From Rhodospirillaceae bacterium (GTDB taxonomy: Bacteria > Pseudomonadota > Alphaproteobacteria > CACIAM-22H2), in contig JALHMR010000036.1 in NCBI GenBank assembly GCA_022843945.1, positions 1-53,159 of the forward strand: 53,159 nucleotides of DNA, in the 5' to 3' direction. The position numbers and the translations under genes are program-made. The notes below the pieces were generated by a model. The model did no database searches, was not told where the DNA came from, and saw only the letters and a list, made by a program, of their open reading frames with translations. Every line of letters starts with the position of its first letter. Position 1 is the first letter of the stretch. This document shows positions 7,934-17,000 of the stretch, piece after piece.

Positions 7934-8290
7934 ATGCCCTCTAAGCTTCGCCTCCTTCGTTTCGACCGTCGGGGGGCGGTCTTCATGCCGCAACGCGCCT
8001 TGCAGGCGATCCATTCAGCGATCGCCCATAACCAGACTGGATTCCACGAGGTCGGGCCCGAGATCTTCGGCTCGCGCGAGATCGCGGTCGATGGGCTGAA
8101 GGGGTTCGTCGGTGCCCTGGTCCGCGAGCACCCGACCTTGCGTTTCGAGGTCCGGGCCAAACCCGATGTCCTGCGCGCACTCGGCCTGACCTCCGGCTAT
8201 CTCTCCATCGGCAGTGAGATGGTCTTCGTCCGCCACGGCGACACGCATGTCACCGGCTACGTCCGGATCGCCTTCGCGCCACGCGCCTGA
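7934..8290 (+). CDS. Hypothetical protein, about 118 residues
   Basis: No family is recognised. The reading frame has strong third-position GC and a plausible globular sequence with alternating helices and strands (LQAIHSAIAHNQTGFHEVGP; FVGALVREHPTLRFEVR; FVRHGDTHVTGYVRIAFAP). There is no signal peptide or membrane segment. An internal ATG at 7985 (MPQRALQ) is an alternative start that would remove a basic N-terminal segment. It lies alone between two unrelated small exported proteins. Confidence 0.55.
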   Translation: MPSKLRLLRFDRRGAVFMPQRALQAIHSAIAHNQTGFHEVGPEIFGSREIAVDGLKGFVGALVREHPTLRFEVRAKPDVLRALGLTSGYLSIGSEMVFVRHGDTHVTGYVRIAFAPRA

Positions 8291-8365
8291 GGCGAGGCCG
8301 CCAGCGGCACTCTTTCGAGGTACTCCGCCTCCCCATCTTTAGGGATATCCCCGGCGCGATGTCCG

Positions 8366-8378
8366 GGTTCTCCCCTAA
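8366..8378 (+). promoter_or_regulatory. Recurrent GGTTCTCCCCTAA motif
   Basis: The 13-mer GGTTCTCCCCTAA recurs in reverse at 34874-34886 (TTAGGGGAGAACC) and with one change at 6314-6326. It sits in the leader of a small exported protein gene. A regulator site is possible, but no protein can be assigned. Confidence 0.3.
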
Positions 8379-8436
8379 TGACGTCCGTCACCGGCAGGCG
8401 GATATATGGGTCATGTCCGCCATCGAACGCAGCGCC

Positions 8437-8461
8437 GGAACTTATTGGCCACCCAGGCCTT
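8437..8461 (+). promoter_or_regulatory. Possible EcfG-type promoter
   Basis: GGAAC-N16-CCTT matches the -35 exactly and has one mismatch in the -10. It is 73 bases upstream of the exported protein gene at 8535. Confidence 0.35.
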
Positions 8462-8534
8462 TAAATATCGTCGCCCAGGCGAGCAGAAGGCTCAGTCTCC
8501 TGTCGCGCGACGTCCGAGCCGGTTCGAGCGTCCC

Positions 8535-8846
8535 ATGATTACATCCAAGTACCGAGGCCTGATCGTCCTGACAGCTGCCGGATGGCTGGCCGCCATGGCC
8601 GGCCAGGCCCTGGCCCAGACTGTCGCCCAGATCGACGACCGCCAGGTCGTGGCCGGTACCTCGGCGGCGCCCGACCCGGGCGAGACGGCGCATGCGGGCC
8701 CGGCGGCCAGCGAACCGGAGGCGATAGCCTCCGCGCCCGCTGACACGCCGCCGGACAAGAGCCGAAACCTGGCGATCGCGCGCACCCTGCTGCTGCTCAT
8801 GGGCGGCGGCGGCACCGCCCGCCCCTTCCCGCTGCTGCCGAAGTAA
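8535..8846 (+). CDS. Small exported protein, unknown
   Basis: This encodes 103 residues. An N-terminal signal peptide (LIVLTAAGWLAAMAGQALAQ) is followed by a low-complexity Ala/Pro/Asp-rich region (about 30-78) and a short hydrophobic C-terminal stretch (LAIARTLLLLMGGGG) that could be a membrane anchor or sorting element. No family is recognised. The ATG at 8535 was chosen because it immediately precedes the signal peptide; the frame is open further upstream. It is convergent with the chemoreceptor gene. Confidence 0.65.
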   Translation: MITSKYRGLIVLTAAGWLAAMAGQALAQTVAQIDDRQVVAGTSAAPDPGETAHAGPAASEPEAIASAPADTPPDKSRNLAIARTLLLLMGGGGTARPFPLLPK

Positions 8847-8867
8847 TCCGGCAGACGCGCGGGCCGC

Positions 8868-10925
8868 CTAGGCCGCGCGGATATTCGCCAGGAAGCGGTC
8901 GATTTCCTCGCGCAGCGCATTGCCCTGCCGGGCGAGATCCGTGGCCGAGGCCTGAACCTCGGTCGCCGCCTTTCCGGTTTCGCCGGCTGCGGCGCTGACC
9001 GCGCCGATATTGGACGAGACTTCCGACGTGCCGCGCGAGGCCTCCTGCACATTGCGGGCGATCTCCTGGGTCGCGGCGCCCTGCTCCTCCACCGCCGAGG
9101 CGATGGTCGTGGCGATCTCGTTGACCCGGCCGATGGTCTGGGAGATGCCCTGGATGGCGCTGACCGCACCGCCGGTCGCCTGCTGGATGGCGGTGACCTG
9201 CGCCGCGATGTCGTCCGTCGCCTTTGCGGTCTGGGTGGCCAACGACTTGACCTCCGAGGCGACGACCGCGAAGCCCTTGCCGGCTTCACCGGCGCGCGCC
9301 GCTTCGATGGTGGCGTTGAGCGCCAGCAGGTTGGTCTGGCCGGCGATGTCGTTGATCAGCTTGACCACGTCGCCGATCTTCTGCGCCGTGGCGGCGAGCG
9401 CCTGCATCTGCTCGTTGGTCTTGCCCGCGTCGTCGACGGCCTTCTGCGAGATGGTCGTCGACTCAGACACCTGGCGGCCGATCTCGGCGACCGACGAGGA
9501 CAGTTCCTCGGTGGCGCTGGCCACGGTCTGCACGTTTGTCGAGGCCTGCTCCGAGGCCGCGGCGACCGCCGTCGCCTTGCGCGACGTCTCCTCGGCCGTG
9601 ACGGTCATGGCCTTGGCCGTGCCGCCGAGCCCGGACGAGGCCGAGGCCAGGGTCTGCAAGGCCGCCGCGATCGATTTCTCGAAACTGGCGATATGGCTTT
9701 CGATGGCGCGCTGGCGCTCCTCCTTCGCCGCCTGATCGGCGCGCTGCGCCGCCGCCAGGGAGTCGGCCCTGGTCATGTTGTCCTTGAACACCTGGACGGC
9801 GGAGGCCATCTCGCCGATCTCGTCGGCGCGGCCGATGCCGGGAACGGTGAGCGTCGTATCGCCGGCGGCCAGGTGGGTCATGGCCGCGGTCATGCCGGCG
9901 ATCGGCCTTGTGATGCCGCGCACGATGATGAAGCCGAGCATGGAGGTCAGCCCGATCATGGCCAGCGCCGAAACGAGCGCGGTCCAGAAGGCCAGCTCCG
10001 AGCGGCTGCGCACGGCGGACGCGGTCGCCATGAGGTTGCCCGCGAGGTGGTCCTCGACCGTCTTCATCATGTCGATACGGGCGGTGGTCATGCGGAACCA
10101 GTAGGCGCCCTCGATGCCACCCAGCGGCTGGCCGGCAACGGTCTCGAGCGCCACCTTGCGCATCCGCTCGACCTCGCGCACCGGCTCGCCGGTCACCGTG
10201 CGCGACAGGAAGTCGAGCTCGGCCTTGGAGGCATAGGACTGGAACAGCCGGAAATAGGTTTCCTGGTCGCTGACCACGCCGATCAGGCGGCGATGTTGCG
10301 CCGGCTCGAAGGCGCCGGCGGCGAAACCGGGCGCGCCGGTGGCGCGCTCCTGGCCGGCGCGTTCCTTAGCCTGCATGAAGCTGACATAGGCCGAGAGCGA
10401 GCGCGACACCTCGTCGTTGTTGACCAGCTTGGCGATCTCCAGGCCGACATCGAGCAGCCGCAGGATCGTGGTGGTGAAGTAGACGTTGGATTCGGGGGCC
10501 GGGATGGCGAGGCCGCTGATCTTCTGCCGCATCTCGTCCAACCGGGCGACCCGGGTCCGGGCGTCGGCCAGGATCGCCGACAGTTCACCGCCGGCCGCCC
10601 CCGTATCGAAGGTCTTGAGCGCCGCGTCGAGGCGCTGGCGCTGCTCGTCGGTCAGCTTGCGCTGTTCCGGCAGCTCGCGCACGAGCTGCTGACCGCGGCT
10701 GCCGAGGAACACCGCCGAGGCGCCACGCTCGCGCTGCATGTCATGGACCAGCCCGCTGATGCGCGTGGCCAGTCCCGCCAGGTCGGAGAGCTGTTGCATG
10801 TCGTTCACCGTCGCCCGCTTGTCGGCGACGATCAGCGCCGCGGCGAGCGCCAGGCCGAGGGAGGGCACCAGCAGCGCCAGCACCACCCGATGCATGATCC
10901 GCAGTCGACGAAAGATATTGGTCAT
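8868..10925 (-). CDS. Methyl-accepting chemotaxis protein with NIT domain
   Basis: This membrane chemoreceptor has about 685 residues. Order: cytoplasmic basic start ([13 protein letters not shown]), TM1 (about 15-35), a periplasmic all-helical NIT-like domain (about 40-290) with [16 protein letters not shown], which in the family senses nitrate/nitrite or related ligands, TM2 (about 305-330), HAMP (GITRPIAGM), and the MCP signalling domain. The hairpin-tip sequence is present ([29 protein letters not shown]). It would report to the CheA/CheW array. Start choice: ATG at 10925 with GAGG six bases upstream; ATG 10937 and a TTG at 10982 are in frame. The tail lacks the NWETF-type CheR tether. 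Confidence 0.93.
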   Translation of the reverse strand: MTNIFRRLRIMHRVVLALLVPSLGLALAAALIVADKRATVNDMQQLSDLAGLATRISGLVHDMQRERGASAVFLGSRGQQLVRELPEQRKLTDEQRQRLDAALKTFDTGAAGGELSAILADARTRVARLDEMRQKISGLAIPAPESNVYFTTTILRLLDVGLEIAKLVNNDEVSRSLSAYVSFMQAKERAGQERATGAPGFAAGAFEPAQHRRLIGVVSDQETYFRLFQSYASKAELDFLSRTVTGEPVREVERMRKVALETVAGQPLGGIEGAYWFRMTTARIDMMKTVEDHLAGNLMATASAVRSRSELAFWTALVSALAMIGLTSMLGFIIVRGITRPIAGMTAAMTHLAAGDTTLTVPGIGRADEIGEMASAVQVFKDNMTRADSLAAAQRADQAAKEERQRAIESHIASFEKSIAAALQTLASASSGLGGTAKAMTVTAEETSRKATAVAAASEQASTNVQTVASATEELSSSVAEIGRQVSESTTISQKAVDDAGKTNEQMQALAATAQKIGDVVKLINDIAGQTNLLALNATIEAARAGEAGKGFAVVASEVKSLATQTAKATDDIAAQVTAIQQATGGAVSAIQGISQTIGRVNEIATTIASAVEEQGAATQEIARNVQEASRGTSEVSSNIGAVSAAAGETGKAATEVQASATDLARQGNALREEIDRFLANIRAA

Positions 10926-11075
10926 GGCGAGCCTCATGGATGACCTGCCTGCGTAGGCGGTATCGTCCAGCGTGACCGACAAACGTTAGGGAGTGGTAAG
11001 CGAAGGCCAACCCGCCGATTGATTTTCGTCAAGCGGTCGCCGCGGCTTTGCCCACGGACTGGGCAACCAACATGG

Positions 11076-11627
11076 TTAACGCAAGGCTAACCCGGGGGTC
11101 GGCGCGGCCTGGCCGGCCTCGTCCAGAAAGATGATCTGCTCCTCGTCGGTCTGCGCGCTGCTCAGCGGATCCCCCAGCGGCGTTCCCTGCATCGTCGGGC
11201 GCATGAGTTGCCCGCTCAGCGCGCCGCCGATCGAGCCATCGGCGCGGGCCAGGGGCAGAATGATACGATCGACGAGGAACCCCAGCCTCTCCGAGACGGT
11301 ATAGGCGCTGCGCGCCAGCAGCGGCCGGCCCGTCTCGCAGGCCAGGGTGTAACGGGCGATCGCCGGCTTGCGGCGCTCCGGCGGGAGCGCGATATCGAGA
11401 TACATCCCTTCCATCGGATAGCCGTAGATCGTCTGGATGGAGGAGCCGACGGCGCCGTAGCGAAACCGCCCGCTCTCGTCCCGCTCGACGACCAGCACGT
11501 TGCGGGCCAGCCGCCCCAGGGTGTCGAGATCGATATCGCCGAACAGGGGGGCGCGGCGGCCGGCGCGTTTCTCGCACCAGTAGGTCCAGACGTCCAGCAG
11601 CACCGGATTCGCCAGCGACAGTGGCAC
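11076..11627 (-). CDS. PAS_5 domain protein (copy 1)
   Basis: This 183-residue soluble protein fills the PAS_5 family (PF07310 as I recognise it). A conserved opening (VWTYWCEKRAGRRAPLFGDI) is followed by a PAS-like core (YGAVGSSIQTIYGYPMEGMY, LARSAYTVSERLGFLVDRII) and a short acidic tail. These are single-domain sensors of unknown ligand, common in Rhodospirillales and often encoded near signalling genes. It lies about 150 bases upstream of the chemoreceptor on the same strand, so they could share a transcript. Two related genes lie within 1.7 kb. Confidence 0.8.
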   Translation of the reverse strand: MPLSLANPVLLDVWTYWCEKRAGRRAPLFGDIDLDTLGRLARNVLVVERDESGRFRYGAVGSSIQTIYGYPMEGMYLDIALPPERRKPAIARYTLACETGRPLLARSAYTVSERLGFLVDRIILPLARADGSIGGALSGQLMRPTMQGTPLGDPLSSAQTDEEQIIFLDEAGQAAPTPGLALR

Positions 11628-11752
11628 GGCATCTCTCTCCCGATAGGCGAGCTATACGCCCCGGCCGGTGAAGATAGGGTTAGGGCAGCCTTGTACTGGC
11701 GTTCAGGCTTCCTCAATGTTTCACCGACAGGCTGTTCGCCAGGAACCACACC

Positions 11753-12214
11753 ATGCGCGAACACGACTTTCTTGCGCAGGCCCGGGCCCCCGCGGTGCGG
11801 GCGTGCTTCGACTACTGGCGGGCCCGGAAGCCGCCGGGTCGCCTGCCCGGCCGGCAGCATATCGACCCGGCGGAGATGAAGGCGTTCCTTGAGTTCGTCA
11901 TCCTGTTCGATGTCGAACGCCATGCCAAGCGCTACCGTTTCCGTTAGCGCCTGGTGGGCACGCATATCGTGGAGCTCTTCGGGCGCGACACCACCGGCCT
12001 CTATGTGGATGAGAGCAGCGCAGCCGGCCACTACGAATCGATAGCGCTACGGCTGACCGCCGTGGTCGACACGCAGCAGCCGTCCTTCGGCATCTACTAC
12101 CCGCCGGCCCCGCATCTCGATTTTCTGGAATACGAGCACCTGACGCTGCCGCTGGCCGCCGACGGCGCCACGGTCGATATGCTCTTTGGGGTTCGTTGCG
12201 GGTTGGGCAAATAG
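11753..12214 (+). pseudogene. PAS_5 domain gene broken by an in-frame TAG (copy 2)
   Basis: Both halves are in one frame: 11753-11944 gives the N-terminal PAS_5 part (CFDYWRARKPPGRLPGRQ, FVILFDVERHAKRYRFR). TAG at 11945-11947 follows, then 11948-12214 continues directly with RLVGTHIVELFGRDTTGLYV and the C-terminal part. The family normally reads through here as YRFRLVGTHIVE, so the break looks like a six-base insertion or duplication carrying the stop, not a frameshift. No start codon with a ribosome site is evident for the second half. The total length without the stop (about 153) is near the family norm. A sequencing error is the alternative. Confidence 0.75.
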
Positions 12215-12330
12215 GCGCCGAAGCGCAGCACTATTGAATAAACGAATGAGGTCGGCCTGGAAAGCGCCGGACGCGAAGGCCCGCGCGGAAGGACTCAAAC
12301 TGCCTCAGGGCCGGAGCCCACCAGCCGGGC

Positions 12331-12721
12331 TCACCTGCCGTCGTAGGCGCTCTGCAGCCCGGCGATGTCGATCTTGACCATCTGCATCATGGCCTGCATG
12401 ACGCGCGCCGCCGGGGCCGGGTCGGGGTCGGCGAGCATCCGGGGCAGCGCGCTCGGGGTGATCTGCCACGGCACGCCGAAGCAGTCGTTCAGCCGCCGCA
12501 CTGCACCTCCTTGCCGCTCTGGGACACGAACGCATCCCACAGCCGGTCAACCTCGGCCTGGTCGTCGCAGTCGATGCTGAGGGAGACGGCGTTGGTGTAT
12601 TCCTCCTTCTGACCGCCGTTGAGCGCCAGGAAGCTCTGGCCGGCGAGCGTGAAGTAGACGACCAGGACGCTGTCGGGCTTGCGGGTCCGCGAGCTGCGCC
12701 TGCCTCGCGATGCCGGTTCCT
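12331..12721 (-). pseudogene. VOC (PhnB-like) gene remnant with frameshifts
   Basis: The minus strand holds pieces of a PhnB-type VOC protein in more than one frame. One piece reads VVYFTLAGQSFLALNGGQKE through to VSQSGKEVQCGG and stops. The last part, FGVPWQITPSALPRMLADPD to LQSAYDGR, is in another frame, and a further shift lies upstream near REAGAARGP. The N-terminal half is absent, cut where the adjoining PAS_5 gene ends. About two bases are missing at the last break, where the family usually reads CGWL. It is a decayed gene, not a functional one. Confidence 0.8.
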
Positions 12722-12733
12722 AACCGAGCGCAC

Positions 12734-13297
12734 TCAGCGTGGCGGCGATTGCGGCAGCCCGGCGCACGGGTACAAGACTGCCGCGTCCTCCACCTCTTCC
12801 GACCGGTTCATCAGTTGGGCGAGGCCGCCCAGCGAGTAGAACGTCACCCCGAGGATGCCATAGGGGCGGCCGTTGTCGTCGGACAGGGGAACGATCAGGC
12901 GCTCCGAGCTCTGCTCGACGCCATTCGGCGGCGCGATCCGCCGCCGGCTGGTCTGGATCGCCGGCATCTCCAGAATGCGCCGGTAAACCAGGAGCGTGAA
13001 CGGCATCATGCTCTCCGGCATGATCGCGCCGAGGCGCTTGCCCATCAGGCTGGTGCCCCAGGCCTCGTTGACCTGCTCGCCTGAAACAGTACAGACGAAG
13101 TCGTTGTCCTCGGGCAGGAAGCGGTACAGCCAGATGTTCGGCAGGCAGGTCTTGATCGTCGCCGGCTCGATGGCCGAGCGCGGCATCCTCAGCCCCTGCC
13201 GCCTGGCCGCCCAGTGCGCCAGCAGGGTCGACAGCCGGGGGTGCTTGAGCGTCGGCCAGACGCCCGGGGCCGCGATGACCACGCGTTGGCCCCCCAT
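12734..13297 (-). CDS. PAS_5 domain protein (copy 3)
   Basis: This 187-residue protein shares the PAS_5 pattern with its two neighbours: HPRLSTLLAHWAARRQGLRM, IEPATIKTCLPNIWLYRFL, CTVSGEQVNEAWGTSLMGK, and a core ending IVPLSDDNGRPYGILGVTFY. It has no output domain. It is intact, with ATG at 13297, and abuts the VOC remnant downstream. The role is presumably ligand or redox sensing through the PAS fold; the ligand is unknown. Confidence 0.78.
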   Translation of the reverse strand: MGGQRVVIAAPGVWPTLKHPRLSTLLAHWAARRQGLRMPRSAIEPATIKTCLPNIWLYRFLPEDNDFVCTVSGEQVNEAWGTSLMGKRLGAIMPESMMPFTLLVYRRILEMPAIQTSRRRIAPPNGVEQSSERLIVPLSDDNGRPYGILGVTFYSLGGLAQLMNRSEEVEDAAVLYPCAGLPQSPPR

Positions 13298-13374
13298 AGT
13301 TTCTTCACTGCTGGAAATGACCGTCCTCGCCCGGCAAGACCTCGCAATACCTGTGTACGACCCGGCGGGCGCTC

Positions 13375-13431
13375 TTATTCCACGGCGATCAGCGCGACGG
13401 CGACGCGGCGCGCCTCGGCGAGCGACTCATG
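13375..13431 (-). pseudogene. C-terminal scrap of an Mth938-like gene
   Basis: The minus strand reads LAEARRVAVALIAVE then stop. This closely matches the end of the intact Mth938-like gene at 22273 (LAEERRVAAALIAVE). No other part of that gene is present, so it is a leftover of a duplication or rearrangement. Confidence 0.55.
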
Positions 13432-13456
13432 TACCCGCCCCTGTTCTTTATTGAAG

Positions 13457-13481
13457 GGAACCGGATCGGGTGGCGCGGGTT
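13457..13481 (+). promoter_or_regulatory. Candidate EcfG-type promoter
   Basis: GGAAC-N16-GGTT is the same variant as upstream of csbD. It lies 37 bases before the small gene at 13519. Confidence 0.45.
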
Positions 13482-13518
13482 GCGCTGAGGGCTGGTCCTT
13501 CAACCGAGGCATCACACG

Positions 13519-13752
13519 ATGACGATCTATAGCCAGATCAGCGTTCGGGTGAAGCGCTGCGAAGACGACATTTCCCGGCTGGTCCACGCGTGCATCGCCC
13601 ACGGTGAGCTGAGCGAAGGGGAGACCAGGCAGCTGCGGCTGGTCACCAGCGAGCTGCTCGCGCTCAACCGGGACATCGCCGACCAGAAGGCCGAGCTGGG
13701 CCGGTTGACCCTGGCGATCCAACGTCTGGTGCCGGGCCGAATACTTCATTAG
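13519..13752 (+). CDS. Small coiled-coil-like hypothetical protein
   Basis: This encodes 77 residues with no recognised family. It is almost entirely predicted helix, with heptad-like spacing (VKRCEDDISRLVHACIAHG; LRLVTSELLALNRDIADQ; LGRLTLAIQRLV), so it may dimerise or bind another helix. The start ATG 13519 is preceded by a candidate stress promoter. It lies just upstream of the CheB-CheR kinase on the same strand, but a 306-base gap separates them. Confidence 0.55.
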   Translation: MTIYSQISVRVKRCEDDISRLVHACIAHGELSEGETRQLRLVTSELLALNRDIADQKAELGRLTLAIQRLVPGRILH

Positions 13753-14058
13753 GCCCCACCACTCCCCCTCAAACTCTGTATTGCGGCGAACATTGCAGCA
13801 AAGGGCCGGCCGCTTTCGCCTGCAAGAATTTCTCAAACGCCCGCAAAGATACCGCTCAGATTAAAACTGTACAAAATTGCACATCCCTAAAGAGGGGTAA
13901 GAAAATCCCGCATGACACTAATAGCCTTAGGGTTTCTCTTTAAAGAAGCGTAGTATCTTTAGTGGACGCCAGCCTGAGGGCCGGTCAACCAGCCAACATT
14001 TACTGTAGCTGAAAAACGATGTCTTGCCGCGGGGCGATGCTCGTTGAGGTCACCCAGC
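13753..14058. other. AT-rich leader of the CheB-CheR kinase gene
   Basis: This 306-base gap has no gene. It is clearly more AT-rich than its surroundings (TTAAAACTGTACAAAATTGCACA near 13860). It carries short inverted or repeated CCCTAAAG / CCTTAGGG / CTTTAAAG / CTTTAGTG elements between about 13884 and 13963. These look like regulator-binding sites or promoter DNA for the large kinase gene, but I cannot assign them. Confidence 0.5.
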
Positions 14059-17000
14059 ATGGCTCAAGATACGAACCGCTCGCCGCCCGGACGCGGCAAG
14101 CCCAGCGAGACACCGGCTTTGCCGGCCGCGCTCGATGAGCAGCGCGATCCGGCGCCCGCCCCCGCAAGCCCCCCTCCGGCCAGCACGGTCGGGCCGCGGC
14201 CAGGCCAGCGCGGACCGCCTCTGCCGGCCGAATCACCCGACCGCCTCGCGGCCGACGATTGCCACGCCGTCATCCCGGTGGTCGGCATCGGCGCCTCGGC
14301 CGGCGGTCTCGATGCCATCAGCCGCTTCCTCGCCGCCACGCCGGCCGATAGCGGCGCCGCCTACATCGTCATTCTTCATCTCGATCCGACCCATGTGAGC
14401 CAGCTGGCGGCGCTGCTCTCCCGCCAGACCGCCATGCCGGTGGTCGAGATCGTCGATGGCATGGCGATCGTGGCGGACCGGGTTCACGTCATCGTTCCCG
14501 ACCGCGCGGTGACCGTCGCCGGCGGCCGGCTGGTTCTCTCGGAGCCGATCGAGCCGCGCGGCCACCGCCGGCTGGTCGATGCCTTCTTCAGCTCGCTGGC
14601 GGCGGAGCGGCACGAGGGCGCCATCGGCATCGTGCTCTCCGGCACGGGCGCCAACGGCACGCGCGGCCTCAAGGAGATCAAGGCCCAGGGCGGCATGACG
14701 CTCGCCCAGGATCCCGACACGGCCGCCTTCGGCGGCATGCCGCGCAGCGCGATCGCCGCGGGGGCCATCGATCATGTCGTTGCGATCGAGAGCATGCCGG
14801 CCGCCGTGCTGCGTTTCATCCGTCACGACTACGTCGCTACGAAGGACGAAGCACCGGGCCTGCAAGGGCAGACCGAAATCGAGCCGCTGCTCTCCCTGCT
14901 CCTTGGCCACGGTCACGATTTCCGCGGCTACAAGCGGGGCACCGTGCTGCGCCGTATCCATCGGCGCATGGGGTTGACCAACCAGAACTCGCTCGCCGGC
15001 TACCTCGACCTGCTGCGCAGCGACCCGGTGGAGCTGCGCGCCCTGGTCAAGGACATGATGATCACCGTCACCAGCTTCTTCCGCGATCCGGAAGCCTGGC
15101 AGGCGCTCGACGAGCAGGTCATCGCTCCCCTCGTCGCCGAGCGCGAGAACGGCGGCGAGCTGCGCTTCTGGGTGCCGGCCTGCGCCACGGGCGAAGAAGC
15201 CTATTCGCTGATCATGCTGGCCACCGAGCGCGCCGACGCAGCCGGCAAGCGCTTTGACGTGAAGGTCTTCGCCACCGACAGCCAGGAGGACAACCTGGCC
15301 GCGGCGCGCGCCGGCCTCTATCCCGAGGCGGCGACGGCGAACCTGTCGCCCGCGCGCCTGGAGCGGTTCTTCGCCCTCATCGACGGTTCCTACCAGATCA
15401 AGAAGGAGTTCCGCGAGCGCGTGATCTTCGCCCCCCAGAACCTGCTGCGCGATCCGCCCTTCTCGCGGCTGGACCTGATCACCTGTCGCAACCTGCTCAT
15501 CTACCTGGAGCCGGAGTCGCAGAAGCGCGTGCTGTCGCTCTTCCATTTCGCATTGCGCGATGGCGGCTACCTGTTCCTCGGCAATGCCGAGACCGTCGGG
15601 CCGGTCGACGAGCTGTTCGAGATCCGCTCGAAGAAATGGCGCATCTATCGCGGGATCGGAGCAACGCCCCACAACCTCGTGAGTTTCCCGGCGCTGCGGC
15701 TGGTCAACCGGCCGGGCGCCGCGGGCCCGGCTGCGATTTCACTTCCGGTCATCGATGGCACACCAGCCCCGCGCATCGCCAACGTCGCGCGGCGCGCTCT
15801 CGTCGACCGCTACGCCCCGGCCTCGGTGCTCGCCGACGCCAAGGGTCGCGTCCTCTATTTTCATGGGCCGACGGGCGATTTTCTCGAATCGCCCTCCGGC
15901 CAGCCGACCCGCGATCTTATCCTGCTGGCCCGCGACGGGCTGCGCGCCAAGCTGCGCGGCGCCATGCGCAAGGCGCTGGAGAAGGGCGAAACCGTCATCT
16001 TCAACGCGCACCTGCGCCAGGGCAGGGGCGCCGAGACGGTCTCGGTCACCGTTGCACCGCTGATCGAGCTGCAGCCGCCCGCCACCCTCTTGCTCGTGAG
16101 CTTCGCCCGCCTCGACCGGCCGGTGCCCCTGACCGCCGCGCAGCGCTCCATCAACGAGGAGGAGACCCGCTCGGAACAGGCGATGGAGCTGGAGCTGAAG
16201 GCCATGCGCGCCGAGCTGCAGGGCACGATCGAGCAGGCGGAGAGCGCCAACGAGGAGCTGAAATCGGCCAACGAGGAAGTCACCTCGATGAACGAGGAGC
16301 TGCAGTCGACCAACGAGGAGCTCGAGACCTCCAAGGAAGAGCTGCAGTCCTTCAACGAGGAGCTGCACACCACCAACCACCAGCTCCAGTACAAGATCCA
16401 CGAGCTCGAAAGCCTGACCGACGACCTCAACAACCTGCTGGCCGGGTCACGGATCGCCACGGTCTTTCTCGATAGCGAGCGGCGCATCAAGTGGTTCTCG
16501 CCGGCCAGCCAGGAGCTGTTCGCTCTCGTGGCCACGGATGTCGGCCGCCCGCTCAGCCATTTCGCGCTCAAGTTCGCCGACGCAGCACTGCTCACCGACG
16601 CCGACGCGGTCCTTCAGTCCCTGCAGCAGCGTGAAGCCGAGGTGCGCAGCGATTCGGGCCGCTGGTTCCTGCGCAAGCTGCTGCCCTATCGCACGCGCGA
16701 CAACCGCATTGCCGGCCTGGTCATCACCTTCGCCGATATCAGCGACCTGCGGCGCGCCGCCGACGCGGTCGAGGAGGAGCGGATCTATTCCCACGCCATC
16801 GTCGAGACCATCGGCCAGCCACTGCTGGTTCTGGATGCCGGGCTGAATGTCCGCTCGGCGAACCGCGCCTTCTATAGCCTGTTCGGTTGCGCGCCCGGGT
16901 CGACCGAGGGTCGTCCGCTGTTCGAGCTGGGCGGCGGTCACTGGGATATCCCGGAGCTGCGCACCCTGCTCCATGCCAGCCGGGCCTCCGACGGGATCGA

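Noticed and set aside
11945-11947. TAG read as an amino acid (pyrrolysine-like) in the PAS_5 gene
   Set aside because: Nothing suggests a recoding system, the family has no residue here, and the two added codons look like an insertion.
12305-12733. A 142-codon minus-strand frame over the VOC remnant
   Set aside because: The translation is Arg/Ala-rich without homology. Family phrases lie in the other frames, so this frame is a shadow.
13519-13752. The minus-strand frame 13375-13836 covering this small gene
   Set aside because: Only its last 15-19 codons are meaningful (Mth938-like scrap). The rest is antisense of the small coiled-coil protein.
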